This document shows positions 25,301-32,170 of a stretch of DNA of 36,763 bases, piece by piece. The stretch lies in assembly GCA_944380855.1 (NCBI GenBank), contig CALWIW010000022.1:1-36763 (forward strand), read 5' to 3'. The first letter of the stretch is position 1. Each line of letters starts with the position of its first letter. The DNA is from an uncultured Clostridia bacterium (GTDB lineage: Bacteria; Bacillota; Clostridia; Oscillospirales; Acutalibacteraceae). The notes under the pieces were generated by a model. The model was not told the DNA's origin and searched no databases. It saw only the letters and a list, made by a program, of their open reading frames with translations. Position numbers and translations under genes: made by a program.

Positions 25301-28016
25301 CTTCAACATTTACGCCTACGCTCGCTATTTTCGTACTGATAACACCCACAGCAACATCAAGCTTTGCACCGGCTCTTAATCCTGCGGCACCCATAATATA
25401 GAACTGGAATCCGAAACGCTCGTCAAGCAAATCAAGCTCACTGGAACCCGTTGTTCCCGCAAAGATATTTAACCAGAAGCAATATCGTTTTCCTATTTCA
25501 TACTCAAGGTCAGCACCTGCTGTCATATTAAGGTTTGCACTTATTATCGCACTTACAGTAAATCTTATTTCAATTACCTTAATGTAGAAGGATTTTTGCA
25601 CGAGAGGCTTATTTAAAAGCTGAATCCAGCCGGCTTCGGAATTGAGCATTTCGGTATATTTGTTCATAAGCTGTTCAATACCTACTTTATTGCTTTCATA
25701 GTCCTCTGCCTCAAGCAAATCCTCAAACTCTGAGCTTACATCGGTCATTCCAAGCTCTTCCTGCAAGGCTTGAATAGTATATTCCTGACCGTCAACACTT
25801 ACCTTTGGAAGACTGTCATAAAGGCTTTGCATCTGGGCAAGCATTTCTTCCTTTTCTTCCACGGTTTTAGCGAATTTTCTCGCCTTAACAGCCAGCTTGT
25901 TTATTTCGTCCAATCTTTCCGCAGTCAATTTGTTTACAGGATCAGAAATATCTGTGGTATTTCTAAGAGCATTCCACTTCGGTATTTTTGTATTCTGAAC
26001 AGTATATACTTTTACGGAAATTGAAGCGGAAGTATAATTCTTCAGGTCAAAGGAAGCGTTTACGCTGAGCTCTTTGAGAACTATTACTTTCCATTTTGCC
26101 TTTACATCAACATTAACATCAATGGCAACCTGCTCCTCAAAGGAAGCGTTCATCTCGATTTTCACCGATATTTCCCTTGTTGAATCCATTTTTTTCGTTA
26201 TTGCCAAAACCGCCGAAACACCGAGACTTACTCCAACGCCGTTTTCATAGCGATCTCCGGCGGAAACCTTTACATAAGGATTGATGCTTTCAACCCCATA
26301 CTTAACTCTTGAAGATCCTCCTGCTCCCGCAGCAGCCAGAGTGCTTATCTCTTCTTCGGAAAAGCCTGCTTCAAGCATTTCTTCCCTAACGCTTTCAGAC
26401 TGCAAAGCATTATCCGCCATAACCTCTACGGCTTCGTCTACAAAACCGCTTTCCATGGCCTGCTGTTCTATTTCGGCTTCCAGCTCTGCTTTATCCTCAT
26501 CACTTATATACTCATTCATGTTAACGGGATCGCTTATATACAGATCGCTGTTAACAAGGTTTTCTATATCGCTATACTGAATAATCTCATAATTTACAGT
26601 GTTTTCACTTGCAGTTCCGGTAACCTTAGCGAAAGCCACTTTGTCATAGTTTTCAAGATTTTCAAAGTTTGCCATTACATCGGCAAATTCACCTGTATAG
26701 AAAATCAGCAAGTCATCTTTGGCAAACTGAGGATCTCCCTCTAAGCCAAGATAGCTTCTTGCTACATTGTCAAATTCGTTTATACTTACCGTACCGTTAC
26801 CTGTTGGCAGCTGTTCAACCTTATAAGGAATAGAATCAGGAATCTGAAGCAAATCAACTATATCTTCCTCGCCTAAAGCCTCAAAGTATTTAAAACCATA
26901 ATCTGTTTTATCGGTTATTCTTACATAGGCTACAGTTCCGTTATCGTCAATATCCTCTGTATAATCCTTTTCCCTCGGGTCCGTTCCGGTATAGAAACAT
27001 ACAATATCTCCGGCCTTTAGATCTCTTACTGCACTGTTCGCCATACATCCGGAAGTATACTGATTTACCGTGTTGTCATGTATTATAGGCATATCAAGAA
27101 CTTCAACGGTTTCAACTATATTTCCCTGATCATCCAACATCATATAGTTCATACCATCGGTATCTTCTATAAAGATTACACTGTCTTTAAATTTAAGGTT
27201 GTCCACCTCTTCCTTATGAATGGTGAACGCAACCTTCTTATAGCGTGAATCCTTATCGGTGAAGGTCATGCCCTCTCCGAGAGTCATTTCATAAGAAGCA
27301 CCGGGGGTAAATCCATCTTTTGCCTTTACAGTAAAAGTGCCGTCACCGTCATCTGTTACCGTAAGTTCAACGGGATCTGTATTGTCCTTAATGCTAAGGG
27401 TCAATGCTCCCTTAACCTGATCGGCTGTCATTCCGGACGCTGTAATGTCAAAAGACAAGTCCGGCTGCTGGTCAGTCAAAGCAAAGGAATCTATATACAC
27501 TTCTTCCGTAGAACCCATAGCTTCATAGGTAGCTTTTACCGTTAAATCCTGTGTAATAGGGGTGGACTGGTAAAATGGTTCTCCCGTGGATTCAATTACC
27601 CAGCCTGTAAAGATATGACCCTGTTTTGCAGGAGACGGAATTACCTGCATCACTTCATATCCCCTGCCGACTTTAACCGGAGAAATTTCTCCGCCTCCGT
27701 CGGTATTAAATGTAATGGTACACAGATCATCTGTCAGCTGAATATTTCCTGCCAAATACTCTTTTACCAAGCTGACATCGTTATTGTCTATGGTTCCATC
27801 CTTGTTCACATCTGCATTTACGGAATTAAAACCCTCGGGAGTTTCTCCGTCGATGTGAGCTTCCATTGCGTATACGTCCTGTAGATCCACTTTGCCGCTT
27901 CCGTCTGCGTCACCAAGCAGAACTCCTGCTTCTGCAAAGGCGGTAGCCGTGCTCAGCGGAACTGCGGAGATTACCAGACACACTGATAAAATCCAGCTTA
28001 ACAATCGCTTTTTCAT
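19389..28016 (-). CDS. Giant secreted multidomain protein with dockerins at both ends
   Basis: A 2875-residue exported protein. Residues 1-29 form a signal peptide. Residues about 35-91 are a dockerin-like pair of Ca loops (DADGSGKVDLQD, DVNKDGTIDNND). An InlB/Flg_new beta repeat follows (98-166). A long region without a family I know (about 270-1350) includes a helical stretch near 710-800 and Gly/Ala-rich beta segments. More InlB-like repeats come at about 1362-1505, an MBG-like segment at about 1512-1620, and a probable cohesin-fold domain at about 1808-1935. Ig-like repeats with the YQWYEN and YYYC signature (about 1952, 2122 and 2298 onward) alternate with Flg_new repeats. Cys-rich CxxC segments lie near 2492-2559 and 2765-2810. 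A C-terminal dockerin spans about 2816-2875 (DVNMDGKISIID, DMDGNGEITLYD). GAGGAGG is 7 bases before the ATG. The domains suggest an adhesin or scaffold; no catalytic domain is evident. Confidence 0.9.
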   Translation of the reverse strand: MKKRLLSWILSVCLVISAVPLSTATAFAEAGVLLGDADGSGKVDLQDVYAMEAHIDGETPEGFNSVNADVNKDGTIDNNDVSLVKEYLAGNIQLTDDLCTITFNTDGGGEISPVKVGRGYEVMQVIPSPAKQGHIFTGWVIESTGEPFYQSTPITQDLTVKATYEAMGSTEEVYIDSFALTDQQPDLSFDITASGMTADQVKGALTLSIKDNTDPVELTVTDDGDGTFTVKAKDGFTPGASYEMTLGEGMTFTDKDSRYKKVAFTIHKEEVDNLKFKDSVIFIEDTDGMNYMMLDDQGNIVETVEVLDMPIIHDNTVNQYTSGCMANSAVRDLKAGDIVCFYTGTDPREKDYTEDIDDNGTVAYVRITDKTDYGFKYFEALGEEDIVDLLQIPDSIPYKVEQLPTGNGTVSINEFDNVARSYLGLEGDPQFAKDDLLIFYTGEFADVMANFENLENYDKVAFAKVTGTASENTVNYEIIQYSDIENLVNSDLYISDPVNMNEYISDEDKAELEAEIEQQAMESGFVDEAVEVMADNALQSESVREEMLEAGFSEEEISTLAAAGAGGSSRVKYGVESINPYVKVSAGDRYENGVGVSLGVSAVLAITKKMDSTREISVKIEMNASFEEQVAIDVNVDVKAKWKVIVLKELSVNASFDLKNYTSASISVKVYTVQNTKIPKWNALRNTTDISDPVNKLTAERLDEINKLAVKARKFAKTVEEKEEMLAQMQSLYDSLPKVSVDGQEYTIQALQEELGMTDVSSEFEDLLEAEDYESNKVGIEQLMNKYTEMLNSEAGWIQLLNKPLVQKSFYIKVIEIRFTVSAIISANLNMTAGADLEYEIGKRYCFWLNIFAGTTGSSELDLLDERFGFQFYIMGAAGLRAGAKLDVAVGVISTKIASVGVNVEAGPYVKLYGYFIYIFTKERPAGTSQWEENEVTMGAIYVEAGIYVIVNFKASLFGDAVKYEPNLYSGEFPFLKVGLDQHPYDFSLNDKTSDLFYVLDSDYNSTNGITMSLPEIYRTMKVMNLKTGERELKAFDGNCFVASFTNPCFSMDSNTGIISVDRSKATDPDTRYERGYMRLSWKLGKLAFSDYDISITVPIAWTNLSSSEMAQKFTASVVVGNDTEGWKKVWNQQYTRIETFDLPSQEEILDIINYDGFTEGSGNNVKYDGTGFYRDTETTEVSISRDTTFYYEIPLKKYSVTVYDVQTSTGSTEIRTYTTTYGNPFIELVGLQSTGADNKKDNIYSTFDKLTYKSQGEFKEFPLDTVVDMSFFEKFPWEANVYANYIDESRIATFEFVGIGDIEPLKVPFRKGDIPTSDELSSYIKQHGGENVSIVSVTPEVTNSDDSISYMVVCKPDSNEPKYTVNFKILPSEYGQEAPEIKSAQYLEGSVIFRPSVSSITDASFDGWYKDEACTQPFDFSTERMPGNDITLYGRVVSRLTNIYFYNGSTLVEKRGLPMGAKFGEMPKVTGLTETQRLVGWYDKDGKAYDSSSIVRQTGDYFLYAKISEKLETDLSPDDFDVQTTKYTGYGSPQSYIWIQAAYDNLGAVINKNDTRAFWRMNGSPPEVEWTDVGTIMNEDKQAWPIDAGYYDILIVYPGNEDYLPADIYLENHFIIEKGDVSRTGGELDKPGVHINGNTMDVYYPGNFFFTDRHSYEIGAMGTVNCDIRYMAKDTSMKKWKTVVRELPWTNGEQGKMLSVDMTDFPYNDAFLYSDYYHIMVFVSFNEGKNYLGASCPSVYLLHEPPKSRASFSVSSLGGLFTSMSESMDSLTAQAENNAVNNNEAVNQTEPNNGNQAMAITGENVKTVPGTSFSVTYKVNDNSGIWGLWENINFEDTPFEMAGYNVGNVFPKNGFTIQRDWSKKNINFVATNGTRTDTVENGDLITMWFWVPDDTEYGTYTIDMKTLQAVNAENAIKPISDTVVTVEIVGPESFTAEMPKITKNLENISYLQSSEIPISDLSVSAVVNDGGTLSYQWYENTSNSTEGSQPIEGATDPTFTPPTDEVGPSYYYCVITNTLETVAGTRTASVNSLISRVDIIDSEKTITFDPNGEGAYIMDVSGDKLTTVNGKVIQPKSAWRDDYTFIGWFTESEGGEELTPDTVHYEDTTYYAHWEYTPEIIDAQKPYVSSNFKPVTANRGDEPGEPFEVSAEIKDGGTLSYQWYVNIEDSTEGGTPVEGATEKTFQAPTDKVGVFYYYCVVTNTNPNVTGEKSVSNVSDTVQVTIHVGYITVTLDGNGGNPDVESVKTNVYGNLQYLPSARRDGYMLSGWSAKKDGSEPVTTDTVFMDPTTIYAVWSEDVITPVITSQPKDLEIKANEEFFITFSVDFGPQKDGYDVTYQWYENTEDSNQGGTLIEEFDSNYYEGQIPYACEKYYYCTVTVTDEKLIGNKTASVTTEPAKLTVTSSPTGHIVTINNGDGDGQFEPGEIVEIYSDFPESSKHFTGWTVTSGNVEFEDASKRFTSFVMPDEDVVVTANYEEHKYEDDGDCTTEEVCSVCSQVVVPAQDSHSFGNWTSNGDGTHSRYCTNETCTKSETEDCSGGTATYFNKAVCNVCKTAYGELVKDTEAPTGEIKVAENSWRELLNSITFGLFFKDTQDVEITAYDDSYEQPDYTEDKAAVIEYYLYHGETALTKAELDELEFKAYSGSFNIEPNNMYVIYAKITDHAGNITYISSDGIIVSNTVPGIYGIEDGKTYCEAVEVTVSGEFIDSVTVNGVAVTLVDGKFTVEPAEGEQEIIVTDMTGETASLTITVNDGHTIEVQNKKEETCTEDGYTGDKVCTVCGEIIEKGEVIEKHHNFEYGQCTVCGELDPQFRMGDVNMDGKISIIDATMIQMYLAEILDVGPSFSIALADMDGNGEITLYDATKIQMYLAGI

Positions 28017-28068
28017 GTTTTTGCCTCCTCTTTTTTGAAATTAGATTTAAACGTAAACCTATATGTAC

Positions 28069-28074
28069 ATTATA
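28069..28074 (-). promoter_or_regulatory. -10 box of the giant secreted protein gene
   Basis: A perfect minus-strand TATAAT with no recognisable -35 hexamer (GCTATT stands at the expected place). The operator-like palindrome 28096-28123 covers that region, suggesting an activator-dependent promoter. The leader is about 46 nt. Confidence 0.7.
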
Positions 28075-28095
28075 ACATAAAAATATATAAAAATA

Positions 28096-28123
28096 GCGAA
28101 CCTTACAAAATTGTAAGGTTCGC
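28096..28123. promoter_or_regulatory. Palindromic operator-like site, also a hairpin after the regulator gene
   Basis: Perfect 13-bp arms GCGAACCTTACAA/TTGTAAGGTTCGC meet at an AA centre. The core 28099-28114 is identical over 16 bp to 30812-30827 upstream of the kinase gene, and both lie 24 bp from a TATAAT. As RNA on the minus strand it also forms a hairpin followed by T-rich sequence 14 bp after the response-regulator stop, so it may double as that gene's terminator. Confidence 0.65.
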
Positions 28124-28136
28124 CGCATAATTTTTT

Positions 28137-28805
28137 TCAAATCCGCTCCAAAAAGTAACCGTCACCACGCTGAGACGATATTTCCAGACGTGCATTTTCA
28201 TTTTTAAGCTTCTTTCTAAGCCGGGAAATCAAAGTCCACAACGCCCTGCTGCTGGCTTGTTCACCGACTCCCCATATCTCTCTGATTATTTCAGAAGTGG
28301 TTACCGCTTTGCCTTTGTTCTGCACCAAAAGCAGGAGCAAAGAAAACTCCTTCTGCGTTAAAAACATATCTTTGCCGTAAATATATCCGCACATGGAAAG
28401 TGTATCAAGCTTCAGGCAACCGTAACACACATATCTCCTAATATCGGACACACTTCGCAGTCTTGCTTTAATTTTTGCGGCAAGCACATCAAGGTCATAA
28501 GGCTTTGTAAGGTAATCGTCTCCTCCGGCACGAAGTCCCTCAATAATATCACAGTTGTCTCCCATTGCCGACAAAAACAAAATAGGTACATGGTACATTT
28601 CTTTTATATCTCTGCACAATTCAAGCCCGTTTCTGTCAGGGAGCATAATATCCAATATTACCAAATCAACCGGATTCCATTTCAAAATATCCATACATTG
28701 AGCCGCATTAACTGCTTTTAAAATTTCATAGCCACGCATTGTAAGCATTTCCGAATTAATTTTCATAATATGAGGATTATCCTCTACAAGCAATATTGTA
28801 CTCAA
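28137..28805 (-). CDS. OmpR/PhoB-family response regulator
   Basis: A 222-residue two-component response regulator. The receiver domain (1-115) has the acidic pocket ED at 8-9, phospho-acceptor D52 in VILDIMLPD, S79 and K101 in YLTKPYD. The winged-helix DNA-binding domain (about 130-222) includes the recognition region ASSRALWTLISRLRKKL and the terminal wing RGDGYFLERI. The start is TTG with AAGGAGG 7 bases upstream, and the TTG overlaps the kinase stop codon (TTGA), so the two are translationally coupled. Its targets probably include its own operon and the adjacent giant secreted-protein gene, which share an identically placed 16-bp motif. Confidence 0.94.
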   Translation of the reverse strand: MSTILLVEDNPHIMKINSEMLTMRGYEILKAVNAAQCMDILKWNPVDLVILDIMLPDRNGLELCRDIKEMYHVPILFLSAMGDNCDIIEGLRAGGDDYLTKPYDLDVLAAKIKARLRSVSDIRRYVCYGCLKLDTLSMCGYIYGKDMFLTQKEFSLLLLLVQNKGKAVTTSEIIREIWGVGEQASSRALWTLISRLRKKLKNENARLEISSQRGDGYFLERI

Positions 28806-30745
28806 AATTTATCCTCCTTTAAAACCGTGAATGAAAATACAGTTCCGTTTTCTCCTGTACTCTCAACCCATATATCTCCCCCGTGAATTTCCACAGCTTC
28901 TCTGCATATAGCAAGACCGAGTCCGCTGCTTCCGTCACAGCTGTAACCTTCTTCAAATATATAAGGAAGCTGTTCTTGTGCGATTCCTGTTCCCGTATCG
29001 CACACCTGAAACTTCACATACTTTTTGTCGTGTTCATCAATTGCTTTTACGGTTATTGTACCGTTAATCGTATGTTTATTGGCATTCACTATAAGATTTA
29101 CAAATATCTGCAAAAGTGTTTCAAAATTTCCGTGGATATCAGAACACCCGTAACACTCTGTCACTACAGTATTATTATTTTTCATACATACAGGCGTGGC
29201 AATGGCAGTTACATTGTCCAAAAGCTCTTTTACTTCTATCCTTACAAAGTTAACTTCCCTTTTAATGCCGTAGGAATACTCCATAAGACGGGTTACCATA
29301 TCAGCAAGTCTTTGGGCTTCCTGTTGTATGGTTTTAAGATTTTCAGGAGTTTCACTGTTTAAGGAGTTTGCCGCCAGCTGAATTCCTGTAAGCTGTGCAT
29401 ACCCTGAAATAACCGTAAGAGGTGTTCTAAGTTCATGGGCAACCTTGTGCAAAAAGTCTATATTTAAACGGTTCATTCGCTCCAGCATTTCGCTGCGGCT
29501 TCTGCTTTCCGCAAAAGCTATTTCCTTCTTTTGTGTCCTTATACTTATAGCAATAGCTATAATCAAAACAAAGCCGATTGTACCAAAAGCCGCAAATCCA
29601 TAATGAGTAACCAATGAACTGCGTCCTGTTAAAAAAGCTTCATACAGCAAAGCAGAAAGCATCAGTAAAAATCCAAACAACGTCAGACCGTCTGCCAAAT
29701 CCAGTCCTTTCTGTTTAATATAATGACGCACAACACCAAAAATAAGATATATCAGATACGGTATTGAGGCAAAATATGTAGCGGCGGATATTAAAGATAA
29801 AATATGTGTGGGCATAAGCATTATAAGCGTTGACGATACCAAAACTATCCCTAAATACACATATAAAGGCCAGTGCTTTGTGGCTTTCGGATATATGCTT
29901 TTAAGCACAAGAAGAACCGACCCGGGAAGAAGCATAACAATAAGAATGAAAATTCGGTATTTAATCGTCCATGAAAAATCAGGAGGAAGAAAATGAAGAT
30001 TGTAAAAATTCTGATCCCTCAGTGCCATTAAAAGACAGCAGAAAGCAAGACAAATAAAATCTGTTTTCCTCTGTACCGCAGCACAAAGCAGGAAATAAAG
30101 CATAAGGAAAAGCAAACCTCCACTTATACTAAGGGATACCAAATCGTTTCCGGCTTTCATATTCTCCATATTCTGAGGAGTAGAAATAAACGTAGGCTGG
30201 ATAAACCCTCCCTCACGGTGAACATAATTGGCGTAGTGATAGATTATTTCTATCTTTCCGTCTTCCCCTGAACATAAAGGAATTGTCATATACCCTACCT
30301 GTGGAATGTATTCCTCTTTATTGTCAGACACTTTTCCGTATGACGCAACAAGAGAACCGTTTACAAATACGTTTGTGCCGTAATCAACTGAAAAGCCGCA
30401 AATTGTATAATATTGATTAGGCTTTGCCGAAATCATCAAACGATAGGTTCCAAAATCTTGGTTATCCGCAATTGCACCGTCTGCCGTTGTTTCATCAATA
30501 TTCCCTGACGCAAAATCCTCAGAAGTATAAAGCTTCCCCGGATAATAATCCCAATTATTAGGAATAGTAAATACTTCTTCAGACATATCAACATCGGTAA
30601 TATCTAAAACTCCGGTTTCATGCGGAATTTCTCTGAATTCAGTCTGTCTGCGTATGAAAAAGCTTTGCAGTAAAATAATGGTAAAAACAACAGCAAAAAT
30701 CGGCAAGATCCAAAATAATCCTTTGCGTTTTTTGTTATTCCCCAT
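28802..30745 (-). CDS. Membrane sensor histidine kinase with 7TMR-DISM-type sensor
   Basis: A 647-residue sensor kinase. After an N-terminal membrane anchor comes an extracellular domain of about 160 residues with a beta-sandwich look (FSVDYGTNVFVNGSLVASYG, IEIIYHYANY), typical of the 7TMR-DISM extracellular domains proposed to bind carbohydrate-like ligands. Seven membrane helices follow (about 200-402), then a HisKA dimerisation domain with phospho-acceptor H437 in HKVAHELRTPLTV and an HATPase domain with DTGTGIA and SSGLGLAI. The ATG at 30745 has GAGGGG 8 bases upstream; a GTG at 30754 overlaps that site and is rejected. It is the first gene of the kinase-regulator operon, with an upstream operator-like motif at 30812-30827. 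Confidence 0.92.
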   Translation of the reverse strand: MGNNKKRKGLFWILPIFAVVFTIILLQSFFIRRQTEFREIPHETGVLDITDVDMSEEVFTIPNNWDYYPGKLYTSEDFASGNIDETTADGAIADNQDFGTYRLMISAKPNQYYTICGFSVDYGTNVFVNGSLVASYGKVSDNKEEYIPQVGYMTIPLCSGEDGKIEIIYHYANYVHREGGFIQPTFISTPQNMENMKAGNDLVSLSISGGLLFLMLYFLLCAAVQRKTDFICLAFCCLLMALRDQNFYNLHFLPPDFSWTIKYRIFILIVMLLPGSVLLVLKSIYPKATKHWPLYVYLGIVLVSSTLIMLMPTHILSLISAATYFASIPYLIYLIFGVVRHYIKQKGLDLADGLTLFGFLLMLSALLYEAFLTGRSSLVTHYGFAAFGTIGFVLIIAIAISIRTQKKEIAFAESRSRSEMLERMNRLNIDFLHKVAHELRTPLTVISGYAQLTGIQLAANSLNSETPENLKTIQQEAQRLADMVTRLMEYSYGIKREVNFVRIEVKELLDNVTAIATPVCMKNNNTVVTECYGCSDIHGNFETLLQIFVNLIVNANKHTINGTITVKAIDEHDKKYVKFQVCDTGTGIAQEQLPYIFEEGYSCDGSSGLGLAICREAVEIHGGDIWVESTGENGTVFSFTVLKEDKF

Positions 30746-30776
30746 AATATTCACCCCTCATTACACTCTATTGCCG

Positions 30777-30787
30777 ATTATATTATA
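30777..30787 (-). promoter_or_regulatory. -10 boxes of the kinase-regulator operon
   Basis: Two overlapping minus-strand TATAAT hexamers (30782-30787 and 30777-30782). At 17 bp upstream stands GCCAAA, not a -35 hexamer. TTGCCA is present only at 19-bp spacing. This fits an activator-dependent promoter using the site at 30812-30827. Confidence 0.6.
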
Positions 30788-30811
30788 CTACAAAAATTCC
30801 CCATTTTGGCA

Positions 30812-30827
30812 AACCTTACAAAATTGT
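30812..30827. promoter_or_regulatory. Operator-like motif shared with the giant gene promoter
   Basis: AACCTTACAAAATTGT is identical over 16 bp to 28099-28114 and stands 24 bp from the nearer TATAAT, exactly as at the other promoter. One arm here is imperfect (TTAACAA against TTGTAAG). It is a candidate binding site of the OmpR-type regulator encoded in the same operon. Confidence 0.6.
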
Positions 30828-30912
30828 TAACTCAAAATTTTTTTCAGGTAAAATTACTGCTAATATCATTAATTTTTTTGCTGTTTTTAAATTTCAAATA
30901 AATTCTCACAAC

Positions 30913-30943
30913 AAAAAAGGCAAGGATTTCTCCCTGCCATTTT
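30913..30943 (-). terminator. Terminator of the MFS transporter gene
   Basis: On the minus strand GGCAGGGA pairs with TCCTTGCC (one G-U) around a GAAA tetraloop, followed by six T, 10 bases after the stop codon. Confidence 0.88.
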
Positions 30944-30947
30944 TCAT

Positions 30948-32114
30948 TTATTTACCGTTACATATTCTGTTTACTCGTTCTGTCATTACAAAAAGCAGCA
31001 GAACAAAAAGTGCCATATAGTAAGGATAAATTGCAATATTAATGTATTGTGCAATCAGTCCGAATACGGGCGGCATAAAAGTACTGCCGCAATAAGCACT
31101 TGCCATCTGTATTCCTACAACAGCCTGTGAGTTCTCTTTTCCGAAACGGTTTGGTGTAGAATGAATAACTGAAGGATACACAGGTGCTGCACCTAATCCG
31201 ATAATTATCAATCCAACCAAAGCAGTAAAAGCTGTGTGTATCGGTAACGCCATAAGCACAACGCCGCAGGTTATTACAGCAATACCAATCCGTATCATAT
31301 TTGTATCTCCTATTCTGTCAGCAACAAATCCTGACAAAAATCTTCCGGCTGTAATCCCCAAAAAGAACAGAGATGCAAAAGAAGCCGCTGTTTCAGTATC
31401 AACTCCGTGATATTCAACCAAATAACTGCTTGCCCAAAGTCCGGCAGTTGCTTCAAAAGCACAGTATCCGAAAAACGCAATAAGTATTGCCTTTACTCCT
31501 TTTATTTTCAGTGCGGAACCAATACCTACGGGTGCTCCTGTATCTTCAGATACAGAATTCTCTACGCTCTTTTTCCTCCAGATGGGAAGTGACAAAAACA
31601 ATATTAAGGTAAGTATAATCTGAATACCTGAAATAATTCCGTAACCGCTTCTCCAACCGTAATTAGCTCCCACAGCCCAGCCCATAATATATGGACCAAC
31701 CGAAGCACCTACACCCCAAAAACAATGGAGCCAGCTCATATGACGTGAGGCATAATTCAAAGCCACATAGTTATTAAGTGCGGCATCTACAGCTCCTGCA
31801 CCAAGACCGTAAGGCACAGCAAAAAGACAGAGCATCCAAAATGCATTGCTTACGGAAAATCCAAACAATGCCGCAGCGGTAAGTAATACGCTGACTGCCG
31901 TCACAAGTCCTGTTCCAAGCTTTCTTGTCATTCTGTCGGATAGCAAGCTTGATACTATAGTTCCTCCGGAAATAATCATAGAAACTATTCCTGCATATGA
32001 AAGCGGTACGGAAAACTCGCCTACCATTAACGGCCATGCAGAACCCAGCAAAGAATCTGGAAGCCCTAAGCTGATAAACGCCACATAAATAAGCGGCAAT
32101 AATAAAGAAACCAT
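30948..32114 (-). CDS. Major facilitator superfamily transporter
   Basis: A 388-residue membrane protein with about 12 predicted helices and the MFS signature between helices 2 and 3 (SDRMTRKLG). It contains GLGAGAVDAALNNYVA and SWLHCFWGVGASVGPYIMG, segments characteristic of the FucP-like sugar/proton symporter branch. A second copy of the loop motif, GFVADRIGD, begins the C-terminal half. I start at the ATG (32114) with GGAG about 11 bases upstream rather than at the TTG at 32135, which lacks a ribosome site. It lies 56 bp downstream of the SGNH O-acetylation gene on the same strand and may share its transcript. The substrate is unknown. Confidence 0.88.
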   Translation of the reverse strand: MVSLLLPLIYVAFISLGLPDSLLGSAWPLMVGEFSVPLSYAGIVSMIISGGTIVSSLLSDRMTRKLGTGLVTAVSVLLTAAALFGFSVSNAFWMLCLFAVPYGLGAGAVDAALNNYVALNYASRHMSWLHCFWGVGASVGPYIMGWAVGANYGWRSGYGIISGIQIILTLILFLSLPIWRKKSVENSVSEDTGAPVGIGSALKIKGVKAILIAFFGYCAFEATAGLWASSYLVEYHGVDTETAASFASLFFLGITAGRFLSGFVADRIGDTNMIRIGIAVITCGVVLMALPIHTAFTALVGLIIIGLGAAPVYPSVIHSTPNRFGKENSQAVVGIQMASAYCGSTFMPPVFGLIAQYINIAIYPYYMALFVLLLFVMTERVNRICNGK

Positions 32115-32170
32115 ATTTTTTCCAACTCCAACCAAATTAAAAACTACAAATATTCTCCTCTGCCCGTTAA

